Source: Coxiella-like endosymbiont
GTDB lineage: Bacteria; Pseudomonadota; Gammaproteobacteria; Coxiellales; Coxiellaceae
Length of the DNA stretch: 64,000 bases
Direction: 5' to 3'
Assembly (NCBI RefSeq): GCF_030643785.1
Contig: NZ_CP094378.1
Coordinates: 1 to 64,000 of the forward strand
Part shown: piece by piece, positions 32,919 through 46,129 of the stretch
Layout of the letters: each line of letters opens with the position of its first letter
Position numbering within the stretch: the stretch's first letter is position 1
Translations under genes and position numbers: made by a program
The notes under the pieces: model-generated
Told to the model about the DNA's origin: nothing
What the model saw: only the letters and a program-made list of their open reading frames with translations
The model's database searches: none

Positions 32919-34397
32919 TTATAAGTTTGGAAGCAGAGTTTTGGGAGTCCGAGGAGGACACCAGCGAAGATCTAAATCGCGAGCCGCTTTAACTTCATCC
33001 AATCGCCCCACGGACTGACGATGCGGTGCGTTCTGCACTATTTCAGAATTATCTTTTATCTCAACCAAAATTTTCTGTAAGGCTTCTATAAAACGATCTA
33101 AAGTCTGTTTACTTTCTGTTTCGGTGGGCTCGATTAACAAACATTCAGGAATTAATAAAGGAAAATAAATTGTTGGCGCATGAAATCCGTAATCTAAAAA
33201 TCGCTTAGCGATATCCAATGCAGTTATCCCGTATTGCCGGGTTAACAGTTTCACTGTCACAATAAATTCATGAGAAGCACGCCGATTCGGGAAAGCTAAA
33301 GTAAATCCTAACTGCGCTAAACGTTTCATTAAATAATTAGAATTTAAAGTAGAAAATTCAGCGACCCTAATAGTTCCTTCCTTGCCTAACATGCGCAAAT
33401 AAATATACGCTCGCAATAATACACCTGCATTACCCATGAAAGTCGACAATCGGCCAATCGTTTTTGGCCGGTGTTTTTGTGTGATCCAATAATACCCCTC
33501 ATCATTTTTTCCAACCATTGGCACTGGTAAAAATTCTACAAGTCTTCTGCTAGCTGCTACAGGACCCGCTCCAGGACCTCCCCCACCGTGCGGGGTCGCA
33601 AAGGTTTTATGCAAATTTAAATGCATGACATCGAATCCCATATCACCCGGTCGATATTTTCCTAAAATCGCATTTAAATTTGCTCCATCGTAATAAAGCA
33701 AGCCACCAGCGTCGTGAATAATTTTGGAAACTTCTATAATTTGCCTTTCAAATACACCCAACGTCGAAGGATTAGTTAGCATAATACCGGCCGTTTTAGG
33801 CCCCACCATTTTTTTCAATTTTTCAAGATCGATATCGCCTTCAGTTGTCGTCGCCACTTCTTTAACACTATACCCGCACATGGCGGCAGAAGCAGGATTG
33901 GTGCCGTGGGCAGCCTCAGGTACCAGCATTTCCGTGCGTTCATAATCACCCCGACTTTCATGATACGCCTTTATCATTGACACGCCGGCAAATTCACCTT
34001 GAGCACCTGCCATAGACGTTAGCGAAACTTTTTCCATTCCCGCGATATCTGCCAACATAATTTGCAATTCATAAAGACATTGCAAAAAAGACTGGCTTTG
34101 TAGCTCAGGTGTTAACGGATGGCGTTTTAAATAACCTGGGAGCGAAGCTAATCGATTAGCTGCTCGTGGGTTGTATTTCATTGTGCAAGAACCTAACGGA
34201 TAAAAATGCGTATCAATTGAAAAATTTTCTGTGGATAATTGGGTGAAATGTCGAACCACTTCAAGTTCGGATAATTCGGGAAGATACGGTAAATCCCGAC
34301 GTAATAAATCTGACGGAATATCATGAGCTTCTATTTTTTCCTGAATTTTTTGCGATCCTGCACGTCGATTTTCTTGCGATTTTTCGAAAATTAGCAT
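32919..34397 (-). CDS. gcvPB: Glycine dehydrogenase (decarboxylating) subunit 2, GcvPB
   Basis: C-terminal half of the P-protein of the glycine cleavage system, encoded separately. The 492-residue protein carries the PLP-binding Lys in [20 protein letters not shown], together with [14 protein letters not shown] and [12 protein letters not shown]. Works with GcvPA as a heterotetramer to decarboxylate glycine. Last gene of a compact minus-strand operon gcvT-gcvH-gcvPA-gcvPB. Intact. Confidence 0.96.
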   Translation of the reverse strand: MLIFEKSQENRRAGSQKIQEKIEAHDIPSDLLRRDLPYLPELSELEVVRHFTQLSTENFSIDTHFYPLGSCTMKYNPRAANRLASLPGYLKRHPLTPELQSQSFLQCLYELQIMLADIAGMEKVSLTSMAGAQGEFAGVSMIKAYHESRGDYERTEMLVPEAAHGTNPASAAMCGYSVKEVATTTEGDIDLEKLKKMVGPKTAGIMLTNPSTLGVFERQIIEVSKIIHDAGGLLYYDGANLNAILGKYRPGDMGFDVMHLNLHKTFATPHGGGGPGAGPVAASRRLVEFLPVPMVGKNDEGYYWITQKHRPKTIGRLSTFMGNAGVLLRAYIYLRMLGKEGTIRVAEFSTLNSNYLMKRLAQLGFTLAFPNRRASHEFIVTVKLLTRQYGITALDIAKRFLDYGFHAPTIYFPLLIPECLLIEPTETESKQTLDRFIEALQKILVEIKDNSEIVQNAPHRQSVGRLDEVKAARDLDLRWCPPRTPKTLLPNL

Positions 34398-34437
34398 TTT
34401 TTACTCGTTTTCTATCGTAATCGAAAAGTCCATTGAG

Positions 34438-35787
34438 TTAAATTATTTCAAGAAAAACTTTCTCATAATAGGCTATATCCTCATTGGTCTTCGTTTCTGT
34501 TACACAAATTAACAGACAATTCCCTAGTTCAGGGTAATCCTCTTTTAAAGAATACCCGGCTAAAATCCCTCGTTGATCCATTTGGCTAATCACTTTTTCC
34601 ACCGGTTTTTTCAATCGAACTACGAATTCATGAAAAATAGGTCGAGTAAATATCGGCGTAATTTCTTTGAGAGCGGATAAACGCTGAAACAGATCCCGCG
34701 CTTTTGTGTGGGACGCTAATGCCACTTCACGTAAACCTTTTGCTCCTAGTAAACTTAAATAAATAGTAGCTGCGGTTACCACCAACCCTTGATTAGTACA
34801 AATATTTGAGGTGGCTTTAGAACGGCGAATGTGTTGTTCGCGGGCTTGTAGGGTTAAAGTAAATCCTTCACGACCCTCACCATCAACGGTTCTTGCTACG
34901 ATTCTCCCCGGAAGTTGTCGCACATATTCTTTCTTACAACCTATAAATCCAAAATAGGGTCCACCGGAGGCTAAAGGAACCCCTAAAGGCTGTCCTTCGC
35001 CACAGGCGATGTCCACGCCTTGTTGCCGCCCCCACCGTCCAGGCGGTTTTAATAAAGTCATTGCTAAGGGATTCACGCTAGCAATAACTAAAATATCCTG
35101 TCCATGAGCCCAATCTGTTAACGTATCTACAGCTTCTAAAGCGCCAAAAAAATTAGGCTGCGGAATGATGAGAGCGGTAACATCTGTCATATCCACAGTA
35201 CCTAGCCATTGGTGATCTACTATTCCTTGCTTAAGATCATAAGGAATAACCTCGACACTAATTTTTTGCTGTTGGACAATTGATGTCAGAACTTGTCGAT
35301 AAGCTGGGTGGACAGTGGCTGGGACTAAAATGCGGCGTGTTTTGCCTCGCTTGAGGCGGACTGCCATCAACGCCGCTTCAGCTAAGGCGCTGGCGCCATC
35401 GTACAAAGAAGCATTAGAAACGTCCATGGCCAGCAATTCAGCCATCATGGTTTGATATTCGTAAATTAATTGCAAGTTTCCTTGACTGGCTTCAGCCTGA
35501 TAAGGCGTATATGCCGTGTAAAATTCTCCTCGCGTGGTAATTTCCCACACGGCCGCGGGAATGTGGTGTTCATAAGCACCGGCACCAATAAAGCATAGTG
35601 ATTTTTGAGGCTCGCGTTCCTCCATGAGGTGGGTAATAGCTGCTTCATTTAATCCTTCTGGAATCTGCTTGAGCGCGGCACGCATTAAATTAGAAGGAAT
35701 CTCATCAAATAACCGTTCAATGTTATCAGCACCTATAAGGGCTAACATTTCCTTTTGATCGTTAGGTGTATGGGGAATAAAAGGCAT
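34438..35787 (-). CDS. gcvPA: Glycine dehydrogenase (decarboxylating) subunit 1, GcvPA
   Basis: N-terminal half of the split P-protein, 449 residues. Recognised by [20 protein letters not shown] at the N-terminus, [35 protein letters not shown], and [20 protein letters not shown]. Overlaps gcvH by one base (TAATG type) and lies 40 bases before gcvPB. The split form is common in Legionellales and Firmicutes. Intact. Confidence 0.96.
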   Translation of the reverse strand: MPFIPHTPNDQKEMLALIGADNIERLFDEIPSNLMRAALKQIPEGLNEAAITHLMEEREPQKSLCFIGAGAYEHHIPAAVWEITTRGEFYTAYTPYQAEASQGNLQLIYEYQTMMAELLAMDVSNASLYDGASALAEAALMAVRLKRGKTRRILVPATVHPAYRQVLTSIVQQQKISVEVIPYDLKQGIVDHQWLGTVDMTDVTALIIPQPNFFGALEAVDTLTDWAHGQDILVIASVNPLAMTLLKPPGRWGRQQGVDIACGEGQPLGVPLASGGPYFGFIGCKKEYVRQLPGRIVARTVDGEGREGFTLTLQAREQHIRRSKATSNICTNQGLVVTAATIYLSLLGAKGLREVALASHTKARDLFQRLSALKEITPIFTRPIFHEFVVRLKKPVEKVISQMDQRGILAGYSLKEDYPELGNCLLICVTETKTNEDIAYYEKVFLEII

Positions 35788-36176
35788 TATTTTTCCTGGG
35801 TTAAGGTTTCATAATCGGGAGCGTTTAATAACGCATCGAGTTCACTTTCGTCATCAGGTCTGATGCGATAAAGCCAACCATCGCCGTAAGGGTCACGATT
35901 TACCAAGGCTGGGTCCGTTTGAAGTGCTTCATTAACTTCCACCACCTTACCCGTTAAAGGGGAATAAACATCAGCTGCTGTCTTTACGGATTCCACCACA
36001 GCTACTTCATCACTAGCATCTACTTGGCCATCGACATCCGGTAATTCAACAAATACGAGGTCCCCTAGCTGTTCCTGAGCATGATCCGTAACCCCTACCG
36101 TAAAAGTACCATCGGATTCCTTCCTTACCCATTCATGACTTTTGCTGTAGTGTAGTTCCGCAGGAAATTCTACCAT
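35787..36176 (-). CDS. gcvH: Glycine cleavage H protein
   Basis: Lipoylated shuttle protein of the glycine cleavage system. From MVEFPAEL (36176) it has 129 residues. I chose this ATG because AAGGAG stands six bases upstream; a longer frame starts at 36191. The lipoyl Lys65 lies in [21 protein letters not shown]-terminal [20 protein letters not shown] is typical. Intact. Confidence 0.96.
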   Translation of the reverse strand: MVEFPAELHYSKSHEWVRKESDGTFTVGVTDHAQEQLGDLVFVELPDVDGQVDASDEVAVVESVKTAADVYSPLTGKVVEVNEALQTDPALVNRDPYGDGWLYRIRPDDESELDALLNAPDYETLTQEK

Positions 36177-36204
36177 TCTTATCTCCTTCAAAAGATTTTT
36201 TTAT

Positions 36205-37290
36205 TCAAAAGGTTTTTTTACCTCGACGCACAAAAGGTGGCTTGATTATCTTAAGCGGAATTTGTTTACCTCGCCGTTCGATAGAAGCGGCCTCAAACTC
36301 CTCATTAGGAATACGAGCCAAGGCAACAGCCTGTTTTAAGGTAGGAGAAAAACTACCGCTGGTAATTTCTCCTTTCTGCTGATTATTTAACCGAATTTTT
36401 TGATGATTCCGCAAAACACCAGGTTCTTCCATGATTAATCCAACCAGCTGTTCTTCAATGCCTCGGTCTAATTGGTTCTCTAAAGCGGTACGACCGATAA
36501 AATTGCGATTGGGATCATCCCAAGACACTGTCCAACCGAGATTGGAACAAAGGGGAGATGTTGTTTCATCCATGTCGGTACCATATAAATTTAACCCCGC
36601 CTCCAAACGGAGGGTATCTCGAGCTCCTAACCCACAAGGTCTCGCTCCACCACGCACCGCTTTTTGCCATAATTCGCGCGCTTGCGGATCGGGAACAATC
36701 ATTTCGAACCCATCTTCCCCGGTGTATCCAGTACGAGCTATCAATAAATCATCTGACAAAATAAATTGAAAGGACTTAAGCTGTGTTAATTTTGCATTGA
36801 TCGCTTCATCAAAAATCTTTTGAGCGACGGAAAATACCTCAGGGCCTTGAATGGCAATAATACACATTTTGGGCTGCTCGTTAACACTCACTTGATAAGG
36901 TCGGCTTTGCTTTTTCATCCAAGCCACATCTTTTTCTCGAGTTGCTGCATTAATTACGAGTCGATAATGAGAGTGGAATAAATAATAAACAATAAGATCA
37001 TCGATCACTCCTCCAGTGTCGTTCAACATACAGCTGTAGAGCGCACGACCGAGCTCCTTAAGTTTCGCAATATCATTAGCTAATAGAAAGCGCAGAAAAG
37101 ACGTAGCATTTTCCCCTTTTATATCAACAATTCCCATGTGGGAAACATCAAAAATACCAACATGCTGCCGCACTCGGTGATGCTCATCAATTTGTGATCC
37201 ATAATGGAGAGGCATTTCCCAACCAGCAAAATCAACAAAGTGAGCCTTTGCTTGAGAATGCTCTTCGTAGAGCGGTGTGCGTTGAAGCAT
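36205..37290 (-). CDS. gcvT: Aminomethyltransferase GcvT
   Basis: T protein of the glycine cleavage system: transfers the aminomethyl carbon to tetrahydrofolate. About 361 residues from [20 protein letters not shown]. Folate and catalytic motifs: [44 protein letters not shown]. The start region is odd: a 12-bp tandem duplication (37283-37306) doubles ATATGCTTCACC, giving two in-frame ATGs (37290 and 37302). The downstream one matches the usual protein start. First gene of the operon; the groEL terminator lies just upstream. Confidence 0.94.
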   Translation of the reverse strand: MLQRTPLYEEHSQAKAHFVDFAGWEMPLHYGSQIDEHHRVRQHVGIFDVSHMGIVDIKGENATSFLRFLLANDIAKLKELGRALYSCMLNDTGGVIDDLIVYYLFHSHYRLVINAATREKDVAWMKKQSRPYQVSVNEQPKMCIIAIQGPEVFSVAQKIFDEAINAKLTQLKSFQFILSDDLLIARTGYTGEDGFEMIVPDPQARELWQKAVRGGARPCGLGARDTLRLEAGLNLYGTDMDETTSPLCSNLGWTVSWDDPNRNFIGRTALENQLDRGIEEQLVGLIMEEPGVLRNHQKIRLNNQQKGEITSGSFSPTLKQAVALARIPNEEFEAASIERRGKQIPLKIIKPPFVRRGKKTF

Positions 37291-37306
37291 ATGGTGAAGC
37301 ATATGG
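37283..37306. repeat. 12-bp tandem duplication over the gcvT start codon
   Basis: Two copies of TGAAGCATATGG (plus strand). The duplication copies the ATG and its surroundings, adding four in-frame codons and a possible alternative start. Confidence 0.9.
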
Positions 37307-37372
37307 CAGGGATTATATTAGATAAGACTAGGAATGCCAAGCCAGCAATCAGAGATTTAATTAAGAATAAAG

Positions 37373-37398
37373 AAAAACCCTGCTTTAAGCAGGGTTTT
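37373..37398 (-). terminator. Intrinsic terminator of groESL
   Basis: Hairpin AAAACCCTGCTT / AAGCAGGGTTTT followed on the minus strand by TTTTTCTTTATTC, 26 bases after the groEL stop codon. Confidence 0.88.
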
Positions 37399-37423
37399 CT
37401 AGCGATAAAATCCTTGAGGGCAA

Positions 37424-39119
<1,696 letters not shown>

Positions 39120-39123
39120 TCGG

Positions 39124-39414
39124 TTATTCTTCAATTACACCCATAATGTCATCTTCTCGCATGACAACATATTCCTTGCCACCAACTTTGACTTCGGTGC
39201 CAGCGTATTTGCCGAACAAAATACGATCGCCAACTTTGACATTCAAAGGGCGAACCTCACCATTTTCAAATTTGCCGGGGCCGACCGCGACGATTTTTCC
39301 TTCAGAAGGTTTTTCAGCGGCAGAGTCTGGAATGACGATGCCACCTGCTGAAGTGCGTTCTTTTTCTTCAAGGCGATGGACCACCACTCGATCGTGTAAT
39401 GGACGTATATTCAT
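39124..39414 (-). CDS. groES: Co-chaperonin GroES
   Basis: 10-kDa lid of the GroEL chamber, 96 residues. [20 protein letters not shown], the mobile loop [19 protein letters not shown] and [17 protein letters not shown] are typical. Good AGAGGAAG ribosome site before the ATG. Transcribed from the heat-shock-type promoter at 39490-39519. Confidence 0.98.
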   Translation of the reverse strand: MNIRPLHDRVVVHRLEEKERTSAGGIVIPDSAAEKPSEGKIVAVGPGKFENGEVRPLNVKVGDRILFGKYAGTEVKVGGKEYVVMREDDIMGVIEE

Positions 39415-39489
39415 GCTTCCTCTCCATAATTTAAACTAATTTTTTTCGCTTTAATGAGCTCATTAAGTGTGAGCTACAATCACTAGATC

Positions 39490-39519
39490 ATATAGGGGCA
39501 CCAAAATAAAAATTCAAGG
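39490..39519 (-). promoter_or_regulatory. Sigma-32-type heat-shock promoter for groESL
   Basis: On the minus strand CCTTGAA (-35, 39513-39519) is followed after 14 bases by CCCCTATAT (-10, 39490-39498). This is close to the RpoH consensus (CTTGAAA, 13-15 bases, CCCCATNT). It lies about 75 bases upstream of the groES start codon, as expected for heat-shock control. No CIRCE element is seen. Confidence 0.8.
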
Positions 39520-39706
39520 GCCAAGGGCAAAAGTTAAAACAAAAATGAAAGCAGAAAATTTGAGTATTAGCGGTAGTTCTGTACAGACGAAATTGGCAAG
39601 TGGAGGAAAGCGAAATTGACAAGTTCCAGAAACGGAGGAGGTTTGGGGTGAAAGAAAAGATTATGATAAGCTCAGCGCGAATTCGATTTCTGTGGCGAGG
39701 TTATTT

Positions 39707-42379
39707 ATGCTGGATTCATTTAAAACATTACATACACTGACCGTTAATGGCAAAACTTATTACTACCATAGTCTTTCAGCAGCAGAAGAAGCAGGGCTTT
39801 CAAATATTCATTCCTTACCGTATTCACTAAAAATTCTTCTAGAAAATCAATTACGTCACGAAGACGGCCAAACAGTTACCCATGACCATATCAAAGCTTT
39901 CGCGCATTGGCTGCAAGAAAAGCACTCCGACCGAGAAATTGCCTATCGGCCCGCTAGAGTATTGATGCAAGACTTTACTGGCGTTCCTGCCGTTGTGGAC
40001 TTAGCCGCCATGCGCGATGCTATGGCAGCCATGAAAGGTGATCCAGCTAAAATTAATCCCCGCTGTCCCGTGGATCTTATCATTGACCATTCGGTCCAAG
40101 TGGATGAATTCGGCAATGAAAAAGCTTTCCTGGATAATGTACATATAGAAATGCAGCGAAATTATGAGCGGTATACATTTTTAAAGTGGGGACAACAATC
40201 ATTCCGCCATTTCCAATTAGTTCCCCCTGGAACCGGTATCTGCCATCAAGTGAATTTGGAATATTTAGGGCGGGGAGTATGGTCCAGCCCCGTGGGCGAT
40301 AAACTGTTTGCCTATCCGGACACTGTGGTAGGGACAGACAGTCATACTACTATGATCAATGGCCTGGGAGTTCTCGGATGGGGCGTGGGAGGCATAGAGG
40401 CAGAAGCGGCCATGTTAGGTCAACCTATTTCTATGTTAATTCCTGAAGTGATCGGCTTTCGTCTGTTAGGTAAATTACGAGAAGGCGTAACTGCAACTGA
40501 TCTTGTTTTAACGGTAACTCAAATGTTGCGGCACAAAGGGGTGGTGAGGAAATTTGTGGAGTTTTATGGCCCGGGTCTCGCCGCACTTCCACTCGCCGAT
40601 CGTGCAACTATTAGCAATATGGCTCCGGAATATGGAGCTACTTGCGGTTTGTTTCCCATCGATGCGGAAACTATTAAATACATGGAATTGACCGGTCGCG
40701 ATCCTGAAGTCATTGAACTGGTGAAAGCCTATTCTAAAGCACAAAGCACCTGGTATGACGAAAATACGCCGGAACCCTCTTTTAGCGACACGCTCTCCCT
40801 AGATCTTTCCATGGTCGAACCAAGCCTGGCAGGTCCCAAGCGGCCGCAAGATGGTGTTGAGCTATCTGCTTTAAAAAAAGCCACCGAAAATTTTGTTACG
40901 ATGGCTAAACGAGATCAAGAATTAGGCCAAGCATTCAAGAGCACCGATGATATGTATCTCCACCATGGAGATGTAATTATTGCAGCGATTACCAGCTGCA
41001 CAAATACCTCTAATCCCAGCGTAATGCTTGCTGCAGGCCTTCTGGCCAAAAAAGCTGTGGAAAAAGGCTTACAAAGAAAGCCTTGGGTCAAATCGTCACT
41101 GGCCCCGGGATCCAAAGTAGTCACAGATTATTTAAAAAAAACAAGACTAATTAGTTACTTAGAAAAACTTGGGTTTTATTTAGTAGGCTATGGTTGTACC
41201 ACCTGTATCGGTAACTCTGGGCCGTTGCCTGAAACGATCGCTAAAACGATCACAGAAAATGATTTAATTGTTTCAGCTGTTTTATCGGGCAATCGTAACT
41301 TCGAAGGCCGAATCCATCCTTTAGTCAAAGCGAATTGGTTAGCCTCGCCCCCGCTAGTAGTAGCTTTTGCCTTAGCTGGGACTACTCGAATTGATCTTAC
41401 TAAAGATCCAGTGGGAGTAAATGCTCAGAGCGAGCCTGTTTATTTACATAACATCTGGCCGTCGAATGCAGAAATTGCCAAAGCCGTTCAGCAAGTACGC
41501 AAAGAAATGTTTCGTAAAGAATATACGGATGTGTTTAAAGGCCATGGTGAATGGCAACGTATTACTGTGTCTGCTGGCAATACTTTTGAGTGGCAAGGAG
41601 ATTCTACGTATATAAAAAAACCTCCATTTTTTGAAAATATGAAAATCCAGCCCGAACCTTTAAAAGAAATAAAAGGAGCACGTATTTTAGCGGTTCTCGG
41701 TGACAGCGTAACAACAGATCATATCTCTCCCGCAGGTACTATTAAACCAGACAGTCCCGCCGGTAAATATTTAATTGGAAAGGGTATTAGAATTAAAGAT
41801 TTTAATTCCTACGGTTCTCGTCGGGGAAATCATGAAGTGATGATGCGAGGCACCTTTGCCAATATTCGAATTCGAAACGAAATGCTGTCGAACGTAGAGG
41901 GTGGGTTTACCAAGCATCTTCCTGATGGTGAGCAATTATCCATTTATGATGCGGCCATGAAATACCGCGATGAAAATATTCCACTGGTAGTAATCGCCGG
42001 GAAGGAGTATGGCACAGGCTCTTCTCGTGATTGGGCTGCTAAGGGTCCGCGATTGTTGGGCGTTACAGCTGTTATTGCGGAAAGTTTTGAACGCATCCAT
42101 CGTTCTAATTTAATCGGCATGGGTGTTTTACCACTCGAATTTAAAAATGGCGCTAACCGTAAAAGCTTAAAATTAGAAGGCAACGAAGTAATTGACATCA
42201 CGGGCATAGAAAATAATTTACGTCCCAGTAGGTATGTTGTCTTGACGATCAAGCGCAAAAGCGGAATTATTGAAAAAATTTCGCTGCATTGTCGAATCGA
42301 CACCGAAAATGAATTGGCTTATTACCACCACGGCGGCATTTTACCATTCGTATTACGTCAAATGTTATCGACTACGTAG
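39707..42379 (+). CDS. acnA: Aconitate hydratase AcnA
   Basis: TCA-cycle aconitase, citrate to isocitrate. About 890 residues from [21 protein letters not shown] prefer this ATG (CGAGG eight bases upstream) over a GTG at 39692. Fe-S ligands: [12 protein letters not shown] for one Cys, and [17 protein letters not shown] for the other two. Substrate-site motifs [20 protein letters not shown] and the swivel-domain [18 protein letters not shown]. Uninterrupted even though it contains A7 and A8 runs. A palindromic repeat abuts its stop. Confidence 0.97.
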   Translation: MLDSFKTLHTLTVNGKTYYYHSLSAAEEAGLSNIHSLPYSLKILLENQLRHEDGQTVTHDHIKAFAHWLQEKHSDREIAYRPARVLMQDFTGVPAVVDLAAMRDAMAAMKGDPAKINPRCPVDLIIDHSVQVDEFGNEKAFLDNVHIEMQRNYERYTFLKWGQQSFRHFQLVPPGTGICHQVNLEYLGRGVWSSPVGDKLFAYPDTVVGTDSHTTMINGLGVLGWGVGGIEAEAAMLGQPISMLIPEVIGFRLLGKLREGVTATDLVLTVTQMLRHKGVVRKFVEFYGPGLAALPLADRATISNMAPEYGATCGLFPIDAETIKYMELTGRDPEVIELVKAYSKAQSTWYDENTPEPSFSDTLSLDLSMVEPSLAGPKRPQDGVELSALKKATENFVTMAKRDQELGQAFKSTDDMYLHHGDVIIAAITSCTNTSNPSVMLAAGLLAKKAVEKGLQRKPWVKSSLAPGSKVVTDYLKKTRLISYLEKLGFYLVGYGCTTCIGNSGPLPETIAKTITENDLIVSAVLSGNRNFEGRIHPLVKANWLASPPLVVAFALAGTTRIDLTKDPVGVNAQSEPVYLHNIWPSNAEIAKAVQQVRKEMFRKEYTDVFKGHGEWQRITVSAGNTFEWQGDSTYIKKPPFFENMKIQPEPLKEIKGARILAVLGDSVTTDHISPAGTIKPDSPAGKYLIGKGIRIKDFNSYGSRRGNHEVMMRGTFANIRIRNEMLSNVEGGFTKHLPDGEQLSIYDAAMKYRDENIPLVVIAGKEYGTGSSRDWAAKGPRLLGVTAVIAESFERIHRSNLIGMGVLPLEFKNGANRKSLKLEGNEVIDITGIENNLRPSRYVVLTIKRKSGIIEKISLHCRIDTENELAYYHHGGILPFVLRQMLSTT

Positions 42380-42412
42380 GATGGATTAGCGCCGCGGGTA
42401 CGTAATCCACCT
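42376..42412. repeat. Palindromic intergenic repeat after acnA
   Basis: An imperfect inverted repeat, with TGGATTA on the left arm and TAATCCA on the right and a GC-rich centre (GCGCCGCGGG), begins at the acnA stop codon. The motif GTAGG-TGGATTAGCG...CGTAATCCACC is a known type of short palindromic repeat in several gammaproteobacteria. It may also act as a transcript-end hairpin. Only one copy was noticed here. Confidence 0.6.
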
Positions 42413-42527
42413 TAGAGAATTCTTTCTAATCTTTTGAAATTAATTATAAATTCATTGTCTAATTTCGTAATTTCCTATCGTCGCTAAAATATGTTCAGAT
42501 AAGAAAAAACAAACAGGAGGAATAGGC

Positions 42528-43881
42528 ATGAAAAGTTGGATAAAGCAGAAAAATCTGACGTTATCGCCTATGTATTTTTGCAAGTAGTGTGGGATTCAAA
42601 TTCTGAAACGAGCCAAAAATATGGTGTCCCTTTTCTCCCTTCGAGAAGCTCTGGCCGGACATTTACATTTCGACGATTTACGGGCTAATCTGCCAGCAAA
42701 ACTATCCCTGAAATATGCCATCTGGCAAGGATTTTGTTCGCAATCATCGACAGGATCCTGCGCTGCTGTTTAACAAGACTGTTCGACAGATAGTTGTCAT
42801 TTAGCTTTTTTAAAAAAGATAAAGACGTCTAGCAAATGAATAATTTCGGCGCTTTTATAAATTTAGCCGTAGGATCTATAACACAAAAAAATTATTTCCA
42901 TTGGTGGCGCTAATACCATTTCAAAATAATTCGGTTTCTACCCGATACCTTTCAATCTATTTTGCCAACCAAGAGGCATTTTTAGCATCGCTGCAAAATT
43001 GGTTAAATTAAATCAAAGCTCTCAATGGCGTTGATTATGGTTTCGACATCCAAATTAACCCTGATAGTTCACAAAAACCCGATGCCTCACAAACCTTAAC
43101 CGGACTATAATCAGTTATTTAATTTAATTAAAGCAACTCGGGAACACCTGGGTGTTAATACTTATATTTCTGTAACCATTACCACAAATAAAGATTATCT
43201 CCAATACTCCAATACATTAATAAATTCGTTTCGGGTGTTCTTCCAGGTGGTTGATTAAAACAATTGCTCCGTACGTAACGGTCCTTGGGATCACACCAGC
43301 GATTCTGGAACGCTATCGCATGTGATGCTCCTCCAACAAAGTCCAATTTTCTCAGCCACTCCTAGTATTAATTACGGCGTAGAGGAGATTACTCAACAAG
43401 TATTGGATTATGGAGTGCCTGCAAATAAACTCCAAATCGAAATTGCGGCCTATGGTTGTGGCTTCTCAGGGGTAGAAAGGGGAAGTTCTTCTCCTATACC
43501 GGCTTTGATCAAGCTTGGGTGGGGTCGGAGGGGGTCCTAGTCATTTTCCGGCCCGTTATGTGAATAATCAAGACGGTATGTTGCCTTACAAAATATATCA
43601 AGGCCACTTTACAAAGTGAGGAGTTTTACAAAGTGAGGAGAATTATTAGAACTATAACATTACACAAGGCAATCAAATTATTGCTTCTTACGTTTATAGT
43701 CCCATCGCGAAGCAGTTTGTGGGGTATGAATCCCTGGATGAATTGAAGTCCCTCCTGCCAATTCATCCATATCCAACACCTCAGAGGCGCTATTTTGTGG
43801 TCAATGAATACGGATGCTGCAGCCGATGGTTCCCAAGGAGACAGCTTAGTTAGCGCTTATCGGGAAGGATATTTAGAATAA
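42528..43881 (+). pseudogene. GH18 chitinase-like pseudogene
   Basis: Glycoside hydrolase family 18 remnant with a strong ribosome site (AGGAGG) before ATG 42528. Pieces in several frames: SLQNWLN and IKALNGVDYGFDIQINPDSS (the barrel strand that holds the acidic catalytic motif), NTYISVTITTNKDYLQ, WDHTSDSGTLSHVMLLQQSP, GVEEITQQVLDYGVPANKLQ, IEIAAYGCGFSGVE, and a C-terminus with ILWSMNTDAAADGSQGDSL. At least eight breaks, including a tandem duplication at about 43607-43640. It would have been a secreted chitin- or peptidoglycan-active enzyme. Confidence 0.75.
43607..43640. repeat. 17-bp direct tandem duplication
   Basis: Two near-perfect copies of TTTTACAAAGTGAGGAG (the first begins CTTT) in the chitinase pseudogene. 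Confidence 0.85.
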
Positions 43882-44170
43882 GGGAATGAGAGGTTTTTTT
43901 ATTCGCTTTAGGACTATTTTTCTTTTTCTATCTCAATAAATGCTGAAATGCCTAAATAACCCCATCCCTGTTGATTAGACGTTTCAATTCAGTGCCACAG
44001 GCCAAAGATTACCAAACCATCATTGGCATTTGGCACATAAAACCGGGATTCTATATTTATTTACCGCAATCCCGTCTCTTTTGATTCACCCAAATCGACT
44101 GAAGACCGCCTAGAACAACTGCTCTGTCCGGAAGCGAACGCTACTAAAGATTAAGCTTGGAAAACTGCCC

Positions 44171-44206
44171 GTTTATTCGGGCTAGCTAGTTTATTCGGGC
44201 TAGCTA
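44171..44206. repeat. 18-bp direct tandem duplication
   Basis: Two perfect copies of GTTTATTCGGGCTAGCTA within the dsbD pseudogene. Confidence 0.95.
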
Positions 44207-44800
44207 TATTAAAAATCCCTATTCCGATAATTAAATTAAGCCCACCAACACCTTACCTTCAGGTAAATTATCAAGGTTGTAAGGTTGTTCGGAATTTATC
44301 AAGATTGTTCGGAATATTTAAGGTTATTGTTATCCCCCCCACTTCAAAAACGGTAATCCTCAATCTCGCTGGAAATTATATGCAACCTACTTATCCCTCA
44401 GCAGTAGATATTGCTCCGGATAAAACAATCTCTTTAAAAAATTTAAAAAAAAGAAATTACACCTACGCCAAAGAAGATAAAGTAACCCAGCTCTTGGGGC
44501 ATAAAAATTTATTCCTAATTTTATTAGCGAGTTTTTTTGGTTTTGGTTTATCCAGCACAAAATTATTATTCAAATTCGGTCCATGGATAAATGGCTATTT
44601 TGATGTTAGCCCATATTTTACTCAGTCAGTATTATAACCATACTGTTGTGGGTTGTACATTAGCTATCGGCTCTGCCCTGGTGTTAGATGCTCTTTTCAA
44701 CCACACAAACAACTTCGTAAAAAATACGAAAATCCCTGGGGTTAATCTTATTTATTTACGAAATTGCGTTGGTTATTAGTGCAGTTTCTGGAAATACCAA

Positions 44801-44837
44801 TCCGCTCCACCCTTTTCCATCCGCTCCACCCTTTTCC
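44801..44837. repeat. 19-bp-period direct tandem duplication
   Basis: TCCGCTCCACCCTTTTCC occurs twice with period 19 in the dsbD pseudogene. Confidence 0.95.
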
Positions 44838-45230
44838 GGGAATGTTAGAAAAACAAAAAAATGGAATCGTCAAGAGCGATTTATTTCAGTTTATTCATTT
44901 CAGAAGTCGAGCAACAAGTAAAAATAGCTCAAGCTCAACAATCAACCTATACTAATTGATTTTTACGCGGATTGGTGCATTTCCTGCAAACCAAACAGAT
45001 GGACCAATTCACCTTTGCAAATCCAAGAGTGCAAAAAGCGCTACAACCTTTCCGTTTGTTGCGCGCAGATGTCACGCACAACAATTTAGAAAATCAATTA
45101 GTGGAAAGACACTTTGGAGTCATTGCCCCATCCACACTGTCCTATTTCTTAATGTCAATGGTAAGGAGATCTCTAACTCACATATTGTGTAGGTGAGATA
45201 TCGGCTTCAAAATTTTTAAATCATTTAAAT

Positions 45231-45256
45231 AAAGTTAAAAATGAAAGTTAAAAATG
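45231..45256. repeat. 13-bp direct tandem duplication
   Basis: Two copies of AAAGTTAAAAATG at the end of the dsbD pseudogene. Confidence 0.9.
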
Positions 45257-45635
45257 AGAGCTCTAGCGTTACCGAATTCTTGAGAAAAAAACGAAAAAGA
45301 AAATAGTAAAGATCTCGGACAATTCCTTTCGCCTTATGTAGTCCTTATCATGAGGATCTTTGCTTTTGGGCGGTATGGGATCATTGTAGGACACGTGCAT
45401 TTATTTAAAAATAGGACAAAAAATAGGACAAAACTGATCCTAATGTGAGTATTTTATGATCAAATAATCTCTAAAAAGTCGATATCTTGCCGAGATCTGT
45501 AGCGAATAAGTCGATAACTTTCAATTCTAGACAATCAAGGCCGAGTAAGGCAGAATTACCGACACAGTTATTTCTCGTAAAAAGCGGGATAGTGATTTGG
45601 TAAAAGTATGCTGACAGATTACAAGGAACTTCTTC
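45252..45635. other. Gene-free stretch between dsbD remnant and accB
   Basis: No coding remnant recognised. In many gammaproteobacteria aroQ (type II dehydroquinase) stands directly before accB. I searched by eye for its LLLNGPNLNLLG start and did not find it. A 12-bp-period duplication of AAAATAGGACA lies at about 45408-45433. The accB promoter must be in the last 200 bases, but no clear -35/-10 pair stands out. Confidence 0.5.
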
Positions 45636-46115
45636 GTGGACATACGTAAAATTAAAAAACTCATCGAATTGATCAATGAAACAGGCGTAGGAGAAATCGA
45701 AGTAAAATCCGGCGAAGAATCGGTGCGCATCAGTCAATTTCCTCAACAACAATCTTCTATCGATCCTCCTCCCACCACGCCTACTGTGCTAGCGGGTTCA
45801 CCGGCACCCTCTGCTAGATCTATTTCTACTCAACCAGAAGCGAAGAAAGAAGCTCCTGTCGTAGGGACCTTAAGAAGTCACTTTTTAAAATCTCCTATGT
45901 TAGGGACGATCTATTTATCACCAACCCCTGGAGCTAAGCCTTTCGTAGAGGTTGGACAGCGGGTTTCTATAGGCGACACCGTGTGCCTTATTGAAGCAAT
46001 GAAGATGTTTAATAAAATTGAAGCTGACAAAAGTGGTGTCATTAGCGCTCGCCTCGTCGAAAATGAACAGCCGGTGGAGTTTGATCAACCACTCTTTATC
46101 ATTGAACAAGACTAG
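45636..46115 (+). CDS. accB: Biotin carboxyl carrier protein AccB
   Basis: Carrier subunit of acetyl-CoA carboxylase, first step of fatty-acid synthesis. The protein has 159 residues from a GTG start ([17 protein letters not shown]) with AAGGA eight bases before. A Pro/Ala/Ser-rich linker (about 40-75) leads to the biotinyl domain, with biotin Lys123 in [11 protein letters not shown]. 14 bases before accC in the same operon. Intact inside a heavily eroded region, so presumably under selection. Confidence 0.95.
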   Translation: MDIRKIKKLIELINETGVGEIEVKSGEESVRISQFPQQQSSIDPPPTTPTVLAGSPAPSARSISTQPEAKKEAPVVGTLRSHFLKSPMLGTIYLSPTPGAKPFVEVGQRVSIGDTVCLIEAMKMFNKIEADKSGVISARLVENEQPVEFDQPLFIIEQD

Positions 46116-46129
46116 ACGGGGGTATCTTC

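Larger units (their letters stand above)
43886..45251 (+). pseudogene. dsbD: Thiol:disulfide interchange protein DsbD, decayed
   Basis: DsbD passes electrons from the cytoplasm to periplasmic thiol oxidoreductases. Fragments run in the right order: an N-terminal domain stretch (FQFSATGQRLP, then GYLKIPIPIIKL), PPTSKTVILNLAGNYMQPTY, a membrane region (FLILLASFFGFGL), and the C-terminal thioredoxin-like domain LIDFYADWCISCK with FTFANPRVQKALQPFRLLRA and a cis-Pro region like FGVIAPSTL. Multiple stops and at least five short duplications (for example 44171-44206 and 44801-44837) rule out function. Confidence 0.75.

Noticed and set aside
37307-37423. Glycine riboswitch upstream of gcvT
   Set aside because: The interval is about 120 bases and is largely occupied by the groEL terminator; no paired conserved aptamer pattern was seen.
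45252-45635. aroQ before accB
   Set aside because: Expected by gene order, but no dehydroquinase motif was found in any frame.
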